In this document: one piece after another, positions 46,728 through 56,001 of the stretch | Position numbering within the stretch: position 1 is the stretch's first letter | How the letters are laid out: each line of letters starts with the position of its first letter | Assembly (NCBI RefSeq): GCF_003318235.1 | Contig: NZ_QOCG01000004.1 | Location: 62,001 to 126,000, forward strand | From: Loktanella sp. D2R18 | GTDB taxonomy: Bacteria > Pseudomonadota > Alphaproteobacteria > Rhodobacterales > Rhodobacteraceae | Length of the DNA stretch: 64,000 nucleotides | Direction of reading: 5' to 3' | Program-made: the position numbers and the translations under genes | Notes under the pieces: generated by a model | The model's database searches: none | Seen by the model: the letters and a program-made list of their open reading frames with translations, nothing else | Told to the model about the DNA's origin: nothing

Positions 46728-49700
46728 TGCGGTTGCGCAGCTTGAAACTTGATCTATTTGGGCATTTTTCCGGGAAATCTTATGATTTTGGTGACGCGAA
46801 ACCCGGCACCCCCGATTTCCACATCATCTACGGCCCCAACGAGGCCGGGAAAACCACCACGATGGAGGCCTACCTGCGCCTGCTTTATGGGTTTGACGCA
46901 CGCGAATCCTATGATTTTCAACATCAGCGCAAGAACCTGCGGGTCTCCGGCAGCTTTGAAACTGGGCAAGGCGATCTATCCCTGAGCCGACTACCGACAA
47001 GGAACGCATCCTTGCAAGATGCCCAAAGCGCGCCGCTGCCCGAGGCCGCTATTGCCGCGCATTTGGGCGGGCTGGGGGCGGATGACTACCGCAGCTTACT
47101 TTGTCTCGATGACGACACGATTGAACGCGGCGGCGAAGAAATCGCCAATAGCCAAGGCGACATCGGGCGGTTGCTGTTTTCCGCAGCCGCAGGTGTCAGC
47201 GATCTGTCGCAGGTGCTCGATAGCGTTGACGCCGAGGCAAATGCGCTGTTCTTGAAACGGTCCAGCAAAACGGAAATGGCGCAGCTGAAGAAAGAATTGG
47301 CCGATGTCAGCGCCCAAATCAAAGCCCAAGATGTGCCAGCCAGCACCTATCGCAAGCTGCGCCAGACGTTGGCCGCTGCCGAGATAACGCAAGTTCAGGT
47401 CAACACGCAACGCACTGCATTGATGGCGCAATTAGCGCAGGTCAAAGCCCAACAAAATGCCCTGCCGCTTTTGCTAAAACTGGACCAATTGGATGCGGTT
47501 TTAGCAAAAATGCCTGACTACCCGTTGCATCTTGACGTCTCTCCAGAAGACTTGGTGCAGCTTTTGACAACGCAAAATCAAGCCGATCACGACCTGTCCC
47601 GGCTGACCCAAGAACGCGATACACACAAAGCCGCGTTGGCGCAGATAGATATTGATCCCGACCAACTTAGCTTGCGGCAGGTATTGGATGATCTTGATGG
47701 TGCGCGCAGCCGCTTTGCGTTGGCGCAGCTTGATCTGCCGCGCCGCATTGAAACCCGCGACGCCATCGTCAAGGACATGCAGCGCGCCGCGGCCGAACTA
47801 GGCGCGACCTGCGATCCGGTCCAATTGATCATCTCTCCCGCCGCGCTTACCGAGCTTGAAACTGCACGCGACCTGTTACGAGCAAGCGCGCATGACCTAG
47901 ACACCGGGTCACGCGAATTGACCCGACTTGCCGATCGGGTGGCGCTTGCCGAAGGCAGCACGGCACAATCCGCACGCCCAAACGACACCGAAATCAACGA
48001 GATTCTGGACAGGTTTTCAATCGACAGCTTCGCCCCAGTCTATGCGACGGCTTTGCAGGCCACCAGAAGCGCAAAGCGTGACCTTGCAAAAGCGCTCGCA
48101 GCGCTTTCAATCAATGGGCAGGAATTTACTCAGGTCCCGACATGCGCAGCTACTGTTCCTGAGATCACCGCGCACGCGGAGAAGCACGCCGAGCTGGACC
48201 GTAAGATCACCCAAACCAAGGATGATCTCGACCAGATGCGCGCAGATCACGCCGCGCAAAATACCCAGATCAATACGCAACGCGGCGCTGGCGCGCTAAT
48301 CGATGATACACAGGCGCAAGCTGCGATCACATTGCGCGACACAGCATGGATAGCCCACCGTGCGTCAATGACGGATGCGAGCGCAGATGCGTTTGAAGCC
48401 GCACTGAAGAAAACAGATGCCAATGCAACACAACGACTGTCGCAGGCTGATGAGATTGGGCAGCTTCGGCAGTTGTCGCAAAATGCTGCACAAGGCGCGG
48501 CACGCATCACGCAACACACGGAGCGGCTAGCGCGGCTGACATCTGAACAGGCGGCGATTACGACCCAACTCGCGACCATCGCCAACGACATGGGATTAAC
48601 GGTAGCGCCTGTACCTTTGGCCCTTGCGCAATGGGCAAACTTGGTAGCAGTTGCAGAGGCGGCGGCGCGGCACCGTCGCCTCATGGAACAAGACCACGCC
48701 GCGACATGGGATAAAGCTGATCGGCTGATCGGCGCACTGAGCCAACATATCGTGCAAGATGCGCCCGACTTTGAAACGTTGGTCGCGGCTGCCCGGCAAC
48801 GTGCAAAAATTGCACGCGATCAAGATGCGGATCAAAAGTCCAATCAGCGCGCGCTTGACGATTTGCGCGCTGATTTAAAGAAACGACAGGAACAAAGTGC
48901 CGCACTGACGAAAACCGCACAAGACGCCCAAACAGCATGGCACGACTTGGTTGCGGAACACCTGCACGCACATGTGCAGGCAGATCGACTTGCACTTTCG
49001 TTTGAACCCTTACGCACCCTGCGCGAGCTGGACGCCCGTCACAGTACGGCGGCACGCCAAGTCGCATCAATGCAAGAGGATCAGGCAACGTTTGCTGCCG
49101 CCATAAATACATTGGGCACGCAGCATGTTGTGAACGTTGATGATCCTCTTACAGCTTTTTCAACGCTTGCCAGCGTCGCCGATGCGGCCCGCGCCCAAAA
49201 AGAGCACAGCGCCATGCTCGGGCAAAAAATCGCTGTAGGCGCAGAACAAATCGCACAGGCACAACGCATCATTGACAGGGTTGCAGGCGAAGTCGCGGCG
49301 CTTGGCGCACAGTTCCCCGCCGACATCCCAACCGCGTCAATCGATGACCTGCGACGCGCTGTTGCGGGGACGCATGACGCGGTCGTCGCACATAGAGATA
49401 GGACAGAGGTCGTCGCACAAATAACGCTGCAGCTAGGGACATCAGATTTAACCCAAGCACGAGACGTATTAACCGAACAAACCGCGACAACCCTCGCGGC
49501 GACTGCTATGCGGATCCAAGGCGACCTGGACGCCATTGAGGCCCAGTATCGCGCAGCCATTACGGCCCGCGCAGAAGCCGCGCGCGATCTGAATGCAGTC
49601 ACAGGTGACGACAGTGTTGCGGCGTTGGTCGCGCGCAAAACGACGCTTGAACTGGCGATACAAGACGTGGCGCTCCGCTATGTCAAATTGCGCGCTGGCC

Positions 49701-50149
49701 ATATGTTGGCCCAAGAAGCAATCCGGCGTTACCGCGACAAGCATCGCAGCGGTATGATGGAAGCGACGCAAATCGCCTTTGGCGAACTTACCAATGGAGC
49801 CTACACCGCGCTACAAACGCAAACCCAAGGCAACAATGAAACGCTAATCGCAATTGACGCGTCAGGGCGAGCGAAACACGCGCAGGACATGTCAAAAGGT
49901 ACGCGGTTTCAGCTATATCTTGCACTACGGGCAGCCGCCTATGAACAGCTTGCCGATCAGGGTACTTGTTTGCCGTTCTTTTGCGATGATATTTTTGAAA
50001 CCTTCGACGAAGCCCGCACCAAATCAGCTTGCAAAATGATGGCACGGATCGGACGGCGCGGACAGGCGATCTATCTCACCCATCACCAGCATGTCGTTGA
50101 TATCGCGCGCGCAACCTGCGACGACGGCGTTCGGGTACACGAAATATGA
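46727..50149 (+). CDS. SbcC/YhaN-like SMC-family ATPase
   Basis: A 1140-residue ATPase. Start taken at ATG 46727, which overlaps the previous stop (TGATG); a GTG one codon upstream is an alternative. Walker A GPNEAGKTTTME is at about residue 36-47. Long Gln/Ala-rich coiled-coil stretches fill about 190-1000. The C-terminal lobe has the signature MSKGTRFQLYLALRAAAYE and Walker B LPFFCDDIFETFDE. It belongs to the YhaN-like group; it is longer than B. subtilis YhaN. With the upstream nuclease it should tether and process DNA ends. Middle region is unusually Ala-rich. Confidence 0.9.
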   Translation: MRLRSLKLDLFGHFSGKSYDFGDAKPGTPDFHIIYGPNEAGKTTTMEAYLRLLYGFDARESYDFQHQRKNLRVSGSFETGQGDLSLSRLPTRNASLQDAQSAPLPEAAIAAHLGGLGADDYRSLLCLDDDTIERGGEEIANSQGDIGRLLFSAAAGVSDLSQVLDSVDAEANALFLKRSSKTEMAQLKKELADVSAQIKAQDVPASTYRKLRQTLAAAEITQVQVNTQRTALMAQLAQVKAQQNALPLLLKLDQLDAVLAKMPDYPLHLDVSPEDLVQLLTTQNQADHDLSRLTQERDTHKAALAQIDIDPDQLSLRQVLDDLDGARSRFALAQLDLPRRIETRDAIVKDMQRAAAELGATCDPVQLIISPAALTELETARDLLRASAHDLDTGSRELTRLADRVALAEGSTAQSARPNDTEINEILDRFSIDSFAPVYATALQATRSAKRDLAKALAALSINGQEFTQVPTCAATVPEITAHAEKHAELDRKITQTKDDLDQMRADHAAQNTQINTQRGAGALIDDTQAQAAITLRDTAWIAHRASMTDASADAFEAALKKTDANATQRLSQADEIGQLRQLSQNAAQGAARITQHTERLARLTSEQAAITTQLATIANDMGLTVAPVPLALAQWANLVAVAEAAARHRRLMEQDHAATWDKADRLIGALSQHIVQDAPDFETLVAAARQRAKIARDQDADQKSNQRALDDLRADLKKRQEQSAALTKTAQDAQTAWHDLVAEHLHAHVQADRLALSFEPLRTLRELDARHSTAARQVASMQEDQATFAAAINTLGTQHVVNVDDPLTAFSTLASVADAARAQKEHSAMLGQKIAVGAEQIAQAQRIIDRVAGEVAALGAQFPADIPTASIDDLRRAVAGTHDAVVAHRDRTEVVAQITLQLGTSDLTQARDVLTEQTATTLAATAMRIQGDLDAIEAQYRAAITARAEAARDLNAVTGDDSVAALVARKTTLELAIQDVALRYVKLRAGHMLAQEAIRRYRDKHRSGMMEATQIAFGELTNGAYTALQTQTQGNNETLIAIDASGRAKHAQDMSKGTRFQLYLALRAAAYEQLADQGTCLPFFCDDIFETFDEARTKSACKMMARIGRRGQAIYLTHHQHVVDIARATCDDGVRVHEI

Positions 50150-50293
50150 CAACATCCGCGCCATAAGTGTCGGATCGGAAATTCGCAAGTGTCTATTCCG
50201 GCATCTGAGGCGTCGCTTTGATCTAGTCAAAGGCTGATCAAGGCCATTATCACTCAAATGAAACAGGTTCACCATGCCAGGAAAGTTGACGCC

Positions 50294-51178
50294 ATGAACA
50301 ATTTTGCCCTTCGCGTGCAATGCAAATCCACCCGCGGGATCGTTGCTGAAACATCGACGTTTTTGACCGAGCAAGGCTGTAACATTACAGACAGTTCTCA
50401 GTTCGACGACACGGACACCGGTAATTTCTTTATGCGCAACAGCTTTAGCTCCGAAGAGGGCGTAACGCTGGCCGAAATCGAAGAACGCTTTGCAGGCATC
50501 GCCGCAAAATACGAAATGAAGGCTGAGTTCTTTGACGAAACATCCAAACCCAAAGTGATCATCATGGTGTCCCGCTTTGGACATTGCTTGAATGACCTTT
50601 TGTATCGCTGGCAGATCGGCGCGCTGCCTATTGATATCGTGGCGGTCATTTCCAATCACATGGATTATCAAAAGGTTGTCGTGAACCACGACATTCCGTT
50701 TCACTGTATCAAAGTGACCAAGGAAAACAAACCCGAAGCCGAAGCCCGCATCATGCAGGTTGTCGATGACACGGGTGCCGATTTGATCGTGCTTGCGCGC
50801 TATATGCAAATCCTGTCAGACCAAATGTGCACGCAAATGTCAGGCAAGATCATCAATATCCACCATTCATTTCTGCCGTCCTTCAAGGGTGCAAACCCTT
50901 ATAAGCAAGCGTTTGAACGGGGCGTTAAGCTGATCGGCGCGACATCGCATTACGTCACCGCTGATCTGGACGAAGGCCCGATTATCGAACAAGATACTAC
51001 CCGCGTCACTCACGCGCAATCGCCCGCCGACTACGTGTCACTGGGCCGCGATGTCGAGGCGCAAGTGCTTTCGCGCGCGATCCACGCACATATCCACGGA
51101 CGGGTTTTCTTGAACGGTAATAAAACCGTTGTTTTCCCCGCATCACCAGGGTCCTTTGCGTCTGAGCGGATGGGTTAA
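50294..51178 (+). CDS. purU: Formyltetrahydrofolate deformylase PurU
   Basis: A 294-residue enzyme releasing formate from 10-formyl-THF. Start at MNNFALRVQCKSTRG with AGGAAAG upstream; an ATG 36 bp earlier is less likely. N-terminal ACT domain (about 1-80) with GCNITDSSQFDD; the C-terminal formyltransferase-like domain has VSRFGHCLNDLLYRW, NIHHSFLPSFKGANPY (catalytic His) and YVTADLDEGPIIEQD (catalytic Asp). Ends on the opposite strand to glpR with a 4-bp overlap of stops. Confidence 0.96.
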   Translation: MNNFALRVQCKSTRGIVAETSTFLTEQGCNITDSSQFDDTDTGNFFMRNSFSSEEGVTLAEIEERFAGIAAKYEMKAEFFDETSKPKVIIMVSRFGHCLNDLLYRWQIGALPIDIVAVISNHMDYQKVVVNHDIPFHCIKVTKENKPEAEARIMQVVDDTGADLIVLARYMQILSDQMCTQMSGKIINIHHSFLPSFKGANPYKQAFERGVKLIGATSHYVTADLDEGPIIEQDTTRVTHAQSPADYVSLGRDVEAQVLSRAIHAHIHGRVFLNGNKTVVFPASPGSFASERMG

Positions 51179-51957
51179 CCCTGCCCGTAAACCACGCGCG
51201 TGCCCCATGCGTCACATTCAGCGCGCAACCTGCTTGCAATGGGTCGGTCGGTGAAAAACACATCGACCGACGCCAATGACCCGATCCGTGCCGGGGCCGA
51301 ACGCCCGAATTTCGTATGGTCGGCAACAACGAACACATGACGGGCTTGGGCGATGATTGCCTGGCTGACGCCGACTTCATGGATGTCGAAATCCAGCAGA
51401 TCACCATCATTGTCGAGCGCCGAACAACCGATAATCGCGTAGTCGAATTTGAATTTTCGGATCGTGTCGGTGGTAATACTACCCACCAAACCACCGTCTG
51501 ACCGGCGCAGGCTCCCGCCTGTCACGATAACCTGACAATCTGCATTTCCGGCCAGAATATTGGCCACATTCATGTTGTTTGTCACGGCCATCAGGTTGCG
51601 GTGGTTCAACAGCTCAGCCGCGACCGCTTCGGTCGTGGTGCCAATATTGAGAAACACAGAACAATCTTCGGGTAATTCGCGCGCGCAAGCCCGGGCAATA
51701 TCCACCTTTTCTTGACTGTTGAGGGCGCGCCGATCCTCGTACCCGATGTTTGTCGTGCTAGAAGGCAAAATTGCGCCGCCGTGGACGCGTTCAAGGCGGC
51801 CAGCGTCTGCGAGTTCGGTCAAATCGCGCCGGATCGTCTGCAAGGTCACACCGAAGCGCTCAGCCAATTCTTCGACTGTCACCTTACCCTCACGGCGCGC
51901 AATTTCGACAATTTCAGGAGCTCTAAAGGTTTGCGCCATCGATTTACCCACGTTCAT
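51175..51957 (-). CDS. glpR: DeoR-family repressor GlpR of the glycerol operon
   Basis: A 260-residue DeoR regulator. N-terminal helix-turn-helix in EELAERFGVTLQTIRRDLTEL, then the linker RLERVHGGAIL and a sugar-phosphate-binding DeoRC domain (about 80-240) with FLNIGTTTEAVAAEL. The start is uncertain between this ATG and one at 51939 (MAQTFRAPEIVEIARREG). It is divergent from glpD-glpSTPQUV-glpK, and TTCG-containing inverted repeats lie between them, so repression lifted by glycerol-3-phosphate is likely. Confidence 0.93.
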   Translation of the reverse strand: MNVGKSMAQTFRAPEIVEIARREGKVTVEELAERFGVTLQTIRRDLTELADAGRLERVHGGAILPSSTTNIGYEDRRALNSQEKVDIARACARELPEDCSVFLNIGTTTEAVAAELLNHRNLMAVTNNMNVANILAGNADCQVIVTGGSLRRSDGGLVGSITTDTIRKFKFDYAIIGCSALDNDGDLLDFDIHEVGVSQAIIAQARHVFVVADHTKFGRSAPARIGSLASVDVFFTDRPIASRLRAECDAWGTRVVYGQG

Positions 51958-52011
51958 TTACACTCAGCTACGCTCAATATTTAGTTCGCTTCTCACACAC
52001 TTACCATATAA

Positions 52012-52039
52012 AATGTTCGATTTTGTTCGTTTATACGAA
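52012..52039. promoter_or_regulatory. Candidate GlpR operators in the glpR-glpD region
   Basis: AATGTTCGAT at 52012-52021 matches the GlpR half-site type (WATKYTCGWW), and next to it is the perfect inverted repeat TTCGT-TTAT-ACGAA (52026-52039). A further TTCG-N8-CGAA pair lies at 52105-52120. Several copies of the same half-site in a 240-bp, AT-rich divergent promoter region suggest cooperative GlpR binding. Confidence 0.68.
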
Positions 52040-52091
52040 AAATTTGTCAATTCCGTCAGCACGAGGTTCCAAAATTAGTGTTCAATTTCAA

Positions 52092-52120
52092 TATAATATG
52101 TAATTTCGAACCAAAACGAA
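52092..52120 (+). promoter_or_regulatory. Probable glpD promoter -10 and downstream operator
   Basis: TATAAT at 52092-52097 is a perfect -10 hexamer about 100 bp before the glpD start. The best upstream match for a -35 (TTCCAA, 52067) is 19 bp away and weak. The GlpR-like TTCG/CGAA pair at 52105-52120 immediately follows, a position suited to blocking RNA polymerase. Confidence 0.5.
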
Positions 52121-52196
52121 CAGAAACATCTTCCAATCATACGCGACTCACCGCATTAATTTTCGACAACTCATGCACCTTGGGAAGGAAAGCCCG

Positions 52197-53786
52197 TTGC
52201 AAACGCAGCAAACATCAGATGAAATCTGCGATCTATTTGTGATCGGTGGCGGCATCAATGGCTGTGGCATCGCCCGTGATGCGGCGGGTCGGGGGCTATC
52301 TGTGACGCTCGCAGAGATGTCCGATTTGGCCTCTGCAACATCGTCGGCTTCAACAAAATTATTTCATGGCGGGTTACGCTATCTCGAATATTTTGAAGTG
52401 CGATTGGTGCGCGAAGCCCTCATTGAACGCGAAACGCTGCTGCGTGCGATGCCGCATATTTCGTGGCCCATGCGGTTTGTTCTGCCCTACCACAAGGATA
52501 TGCGGTTCGAAGGTAGCACCCCAACATCAAAGATCCTGAATGTGGTGATGCCTTGGTTACGCGGGCGGCGCCCCGCATGGCTAATCCGTCTTGGGCTTTT
52601 CTTGTACGACCACCTTGGCGGCCGTAAAATCCTGCCCGCGACATCAACAGTCGATTTACGCAGCGGACCTGAGGGCGCGCCGCTGAACGACAAATTCAGC
52701 AAGGCCTATGAATACTCGGACTGCTGGATCGAAGATTCCCGGCTTGTCGTGCTGAACGCGCGCGATGCTGTTGCACGCGGCGCAAAATTCATGACACGCA
52801 CCAAGGTCACGCAGGCTGTCCGCGTTGATGACATTTGGGAAATCACCCTGCAAGAAAGCGAAAGCGATACGACCAAAACGGTGCGGGCACGTATGTTGAT
52901 TAACGCTGCGGGCCCTTGGGTGGGCGATGTGATCCACCAAAAAATCGGCGTCAACAGCACCGAAAATGTGCGGCTTGTGCGTGGCAGCCATATCGTGACC
53001 CGCAAGCTTTATGATCACGACAAATGCTATTTTTTCCAAGGCACCGACGGGCGCATCATCTTTGCGATTCCCTATGAAAACGACTTTACGCTGATTGGGA
53101 CCACCGACGCCGACCACAGCGATCCATCGGTGCAACCCGTATGCACTGACGACGAACGCGACTATCTGATCAGCTTTGCGAACGGCTATTTCAAATCCGC
53201 GATCTCAAGCGATGATGTGGTTTGGTCCTATTCTGGTGTGCGTCCGCTTTACGACGATGGTGCAACCTCTGCCACGGCGGCAACACGCGACTATACGTTG
53301 AAGGTCAACGATACCGGCGGTGCGCCCGTTTTGAATGTGTTCGGTGGAAAAATCACAACATATCGCCGATTGGCAGAAAGTGCTATGGACAAGGTGCAGG
53401 ACTATTTTCCGAACCTTCCCGAAAAGTGGACGGCCGGGGTCGCATTACCGGGCGGCGATTTCGAAGTTAGTGATTTTGATAATTTGATATCAAAAATTAT
53501 TAATAAATATGCTTTTTTGACAAAAAAGCATGCGCACCGTTTGGTACGCGCCTATGGAACCGATGCAACCGCCATTTTAGGTGGGGCCATCACGCTTGAT
53601 GATTTGGGTCGTGATTTTGGCGCGCATTTGTACGAAGCCGAAGTGAATTGGCTTATAAAAAATGAATTTGCCTGCACCGCCGAGGACATTGTTTGGCGGC
53701 GCAGCAAACTGGGGCTGCGCCTGTCATCGGCGCAGATTTCGGAACTTGATACATGGATGCAGGATCGGAGATCCGCGACCGACTAA
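52197..53786 (+). CDS. glpD: Glycerol-3-phosphate dehydrogenase GlpD
   Basis: A 529-residue aerobic FAD enzyme oxidising glycerol-3-phosphate to dihydroxyacetone phosphate at the inner membrane. I start at TTG 52197 (product begins QTQQTSDEIC after Met), since AAGGAAAG lies 5 bp upstream; ATG 52173 (537 residues) lacks a ribosome-binding site. The FAD loop is FVIGGGINGCGIARDAAGRG; also visible are STKLFHGGLRYLEYFEVRLV and FGGKITTYRRLAESAM. First gene of the glycerol operon. Confidence 0.95.
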   Translation: MQTQQTSDEICDLFVIGGGINGCGIARDAAGRGLSVTLAEMSDLASATSSASTKLFHGGLRYLEYFEVRLVREALIERETLLRAMPHISWPMRFVLPYHKDMRFEGSTPTSKILNVVMPWLRGRRPAWLIRLGLFLYDHLGGRKILPATSTVDLRSGPEGAPLNDKFSKAYEYSDCWIEDSRLVVLNARDAVARGAKFMTRTKVTQAVRVDDIWEITLQESESDTTKTVRARMLINAAGPWVGDVIHQKIGVNSTENVRLVRGSHIVTRKLYDHDKCYFFQGTDGRIIFAIPYENDFTLIGTTDADHSDPSVQPVCTDDERDYLISFANGYFKSAISSDDVVWSYSGVRPLYDDGATSATAATRDYTLKVNDTGGAPVLNVFGGKITTYRRLAESAMDKVQDYFPNLPEKWTAGVALPGGDFEVSDFDNLISKIINKYAFLTKKHAHRLVRAYGTDATAILGGAITLDDLGRDFGAHLYEAEVNWLIKNEFACTAEDIVWRRSKLGLRLSSAQISELDTWMQDRRSATD

Positions 53787-53828
53787 TACGACGCGGCGAA
53801 ATCGCCGCACCGGGGGGAGACATACGAG

Positions 53829-54917
53829 ATGACGCTTAAGATGGAGGGAGTGTCAAAATCTGTAGATGGGAAAACTCATATTTTCCCAACGGATTTGACG
53901 CTGCAAAAAGGGACGATGAACGTGCTGCTGGGGCCGACTTCAGCGGGGAAAACCTCGCTTATGCGGTTGATGGCTGGGCTGGATGTGCCCGACACTGGCA
54001 AGATTTTCTGGGAGGGCACGGATGTCACCGGCATGCGGGTTCAAGACCGTAAGGTCGCGATGGTGTACCAGCAGTTCATCAACTACCCGTCGATGACGGT
54101 CTACGACAATATCGCCTCACCGATGCGCCTGCTTAAGCAATCCGCAAAACAGGTGGACGCCGCCGTGCGCGAAGCCGCTGATCTGATGCAATTAACCCCG
54201 ATGCTGGATCGCAAACCCCTTGAATTGTCAGGCGGGCAACAGCAGCGCTGCGCCTTGGCACGTGCGTTGGTCAAGAAAGCCGGGTTGGTCTTACTCGACG
54301 AACCGCTTGCGAACCTTGATTACAAACTCCGCGAAGAACTCCGCGCGGAAATCCCACGTATCTTTGAAGAATCTGGCGCGATTTTCGTCTATGCGACGAC
54401 CGAACCCGAAGAAGCGCTTTTGCTTGGCGGGAATACCGCAACACTTTGGGAAGGGCGGATCACACAGTTTGATCGCACCCCAGCTGTCTATCGTCGTCCG
54501 GTCAATGCCACAACCGCCCGCGTTTTTTCTGATCCGCCCATGAATTTTCTGATGGTCACTAAATCCGGCAACCAGATTTCGTTTGGGAACGGTCAACGGG
54601 CCGCTGCACCCGCGCATTTCACGGCACTTGCCGATGGAGCTTACATGGCGGGCTTTCGGCCAAATCACCTTGGGCTTACGCCCCAAGGCCCTCAGGCCAT
54701 CGAGTTTGCGACAGACCTGACAGTGACCGAAATCACCGGGTCAGAAACATTTGTCCATCTTGATCACCACGGTGAACGCTGGGTCGGGCTGATCCACGGG
54801 GTGCGGGACCTGCCGATTGGCAAACCGCTCAAAACCTATCTTGATCCGGCCCATGCCTATATCTTTGCCCCTGACGGCGCATTGCTGTCAGCGGCCCCCT
54901 ATGCGGAGGCTGCGTAA
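53829..54917 (+). CDS. glpS: Glycerol ABC transporter ATPase GlpS
   Basis: A 362-residue MalK-type ATPase with Walker A GPTSAGKTSLMR, signature LSGGQQQRCALARALV, Walker B LVLLDEPLANLD, and a C-terminal TOBE regulatory domain (about 240-355). It has all the elements of a working ATP site. First transporter gene after glpD (42 bp gap). Naming follows the rhizobial glpSTPQUV glycerol importer, whose gene order matches exactly. Confidence 0.92.
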   Translation: MTLKMEGVSKSVDGKTHIFPTDLTLQKGTMNVLLGPTSAGKTSLMRLMAGLDVPDTGKIFWEGTDVTGMRVQDRKVAMVYQQFINYPSMTVYDNIASPMRLLKQSAKQVDAAVREAADLMQLTPMLDRKPLELSGGQQQRCALARALVKKAGLVLLDEPLANLDYKLREELRAEIPRIFEESGAIFVYATTEPEEALLLGGNTATLWEGRITQFDRTPAVYRRPVNATTARVFSDPPMNFLMVTKSGNQISFGNGQRAAAPAHFTALADGAYMAGFRPNHLGLTPQGPQAIEFATDLTVTEITGSETFVHLDHHGERWVGLIHGVRDLPIGKPLKTYLDPAHAYIFAPDGALLSAAPYAEAA

Positions 54918-54918
54918 A

Positions 54919-56001
54919 ATGGCTAAAATTACTCTTGATAACCTTGCGCATTCTTACCTGCCCAACCCGAGCGGCGAAGCAGATTATGCCCTGAAAGAAT
55001 TGAACCATGATTGGGCGGACGGCGAAGCTTATGCGCTGCTTGGATCATCGGGGTGTGGGAAATCCACGCTGCTCAATATCATTTCGGGCCTGCTGCATCC
55101 CAGCCAAGGACGCATTCTATTTGACGACAAAGATGTGACCCAAGCGCCGACAGCCGCGCGCAACATCGCGCAGGTGTTTCAGTTCCCAGTGGTCTACGAC
55201 ACGATGACAGTGCGCGATAACCTTGCGTTTCCGCTGCGTAACCGCGGTGCGGACCCGGCATATATCGCACAACGTGTGAACCAAATCGCGGCAATGATCG
55301 GGATGGAAGACACATTGAACCAAAAGGCGCGTGGATTGACGGCGGATGCAAAACAAAAAATCTCGCTTGGCCGCGGCATGGTCCGCGAAGATGTGAATGC
55401 ATTGCTGTTTGATGAGCCGTTGACCGTGATTGACCCCCATATGAAATGGGAATTGCGCACGCAGCTGAAGGCGTTGCACCATCAATTTGGGCACACGATG
55501 ATCTATGTGACCCACGACCAAACAGAGGCGCTGACTTTCGCAGATAAAGTGGTGGTCATGTATGATGGGCGCGTTGTGCAGATCGGCACGCCGCAAGAAT
55601 TGTTTGAACGCCCAGCCCATACATTTGTCGGCTATTTCATCGGATCACCGGGGATGAATCTGTTTGATGCGACGATCAATGGCGCGACGGCGACAATCGC
55701 GAATACGCCCGTCGATCTTGGCACCGGTTACGCGTCTGCGGGTCGTTTGCAAATTGGCGTGCGCCCTGAATTCATCCAGCTTTCGACAGATGGCACGGGC
55801 ATCCCTGCGCAGATCAAACGGGTCGAAGACGTAGGCCGCCATAAAATAGTGCGGCTAGACGTGAACGGTCAAAAAATCGCGGCCATCGCGAATGAAGGCG
55901 CAAGCATTCCTGCCAACGCAAACCACATCACCTTTGATCCCAAAGGGATCAACGTCTACGCCAATGATTGGCGCGTCGCACCAGCCGGGGAGGCCGCGTA
56001 A
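54919..56001 (+). CDS. glpT: Glycerol ABC transporter ATPase GlpT, degenerate signature motif
   Basis: A 360-residue second ATPase, started at MAKITLDNLAHSYLPNPSGE just after the glpS stop. Walker A GSSGCGKST and Walker B ALLFDEPLTVIDPH are intact, but the LSGGQ signature is replaced by LTADAKQKISLGRGMV. As GlpS keeps LSGGQ, the heterodimer would have one canonical and one degenerate site. A TOBE domain follows from about 270. Overlaps glpP by one base. Confidence 0.92.
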   Translation: MAKITLDNLAHSYLPNPSGEADYALKELNHDWADGEAYALLGSSGCGKSTLLNIISGLLHPSQGRILFDDKDVTQAPTAARNIAQVFQFPVVYDTMTVRDNLAFPLRNRGADPAYIAQRVNQIAAMIGMEDTLNQKARGLTADAKQKISLGRGMVREDVNALLFDEPLTVIDPHMKWELRTQLKALHHQFGHTMIYVTHDQTEALTFADKVVVMYDGRVVQIGTPQELFERPAHTFVGYFIGSPGMNLFDATINGATATIANTPVDLGTGYASAGRLQIGVRPEFIQLSTDGTGIPAQIKRVEDVGRHKIVRLDVNGQKIAAIANEGASIPANANHITFDPKGINVYANDWRVAPAGEAA

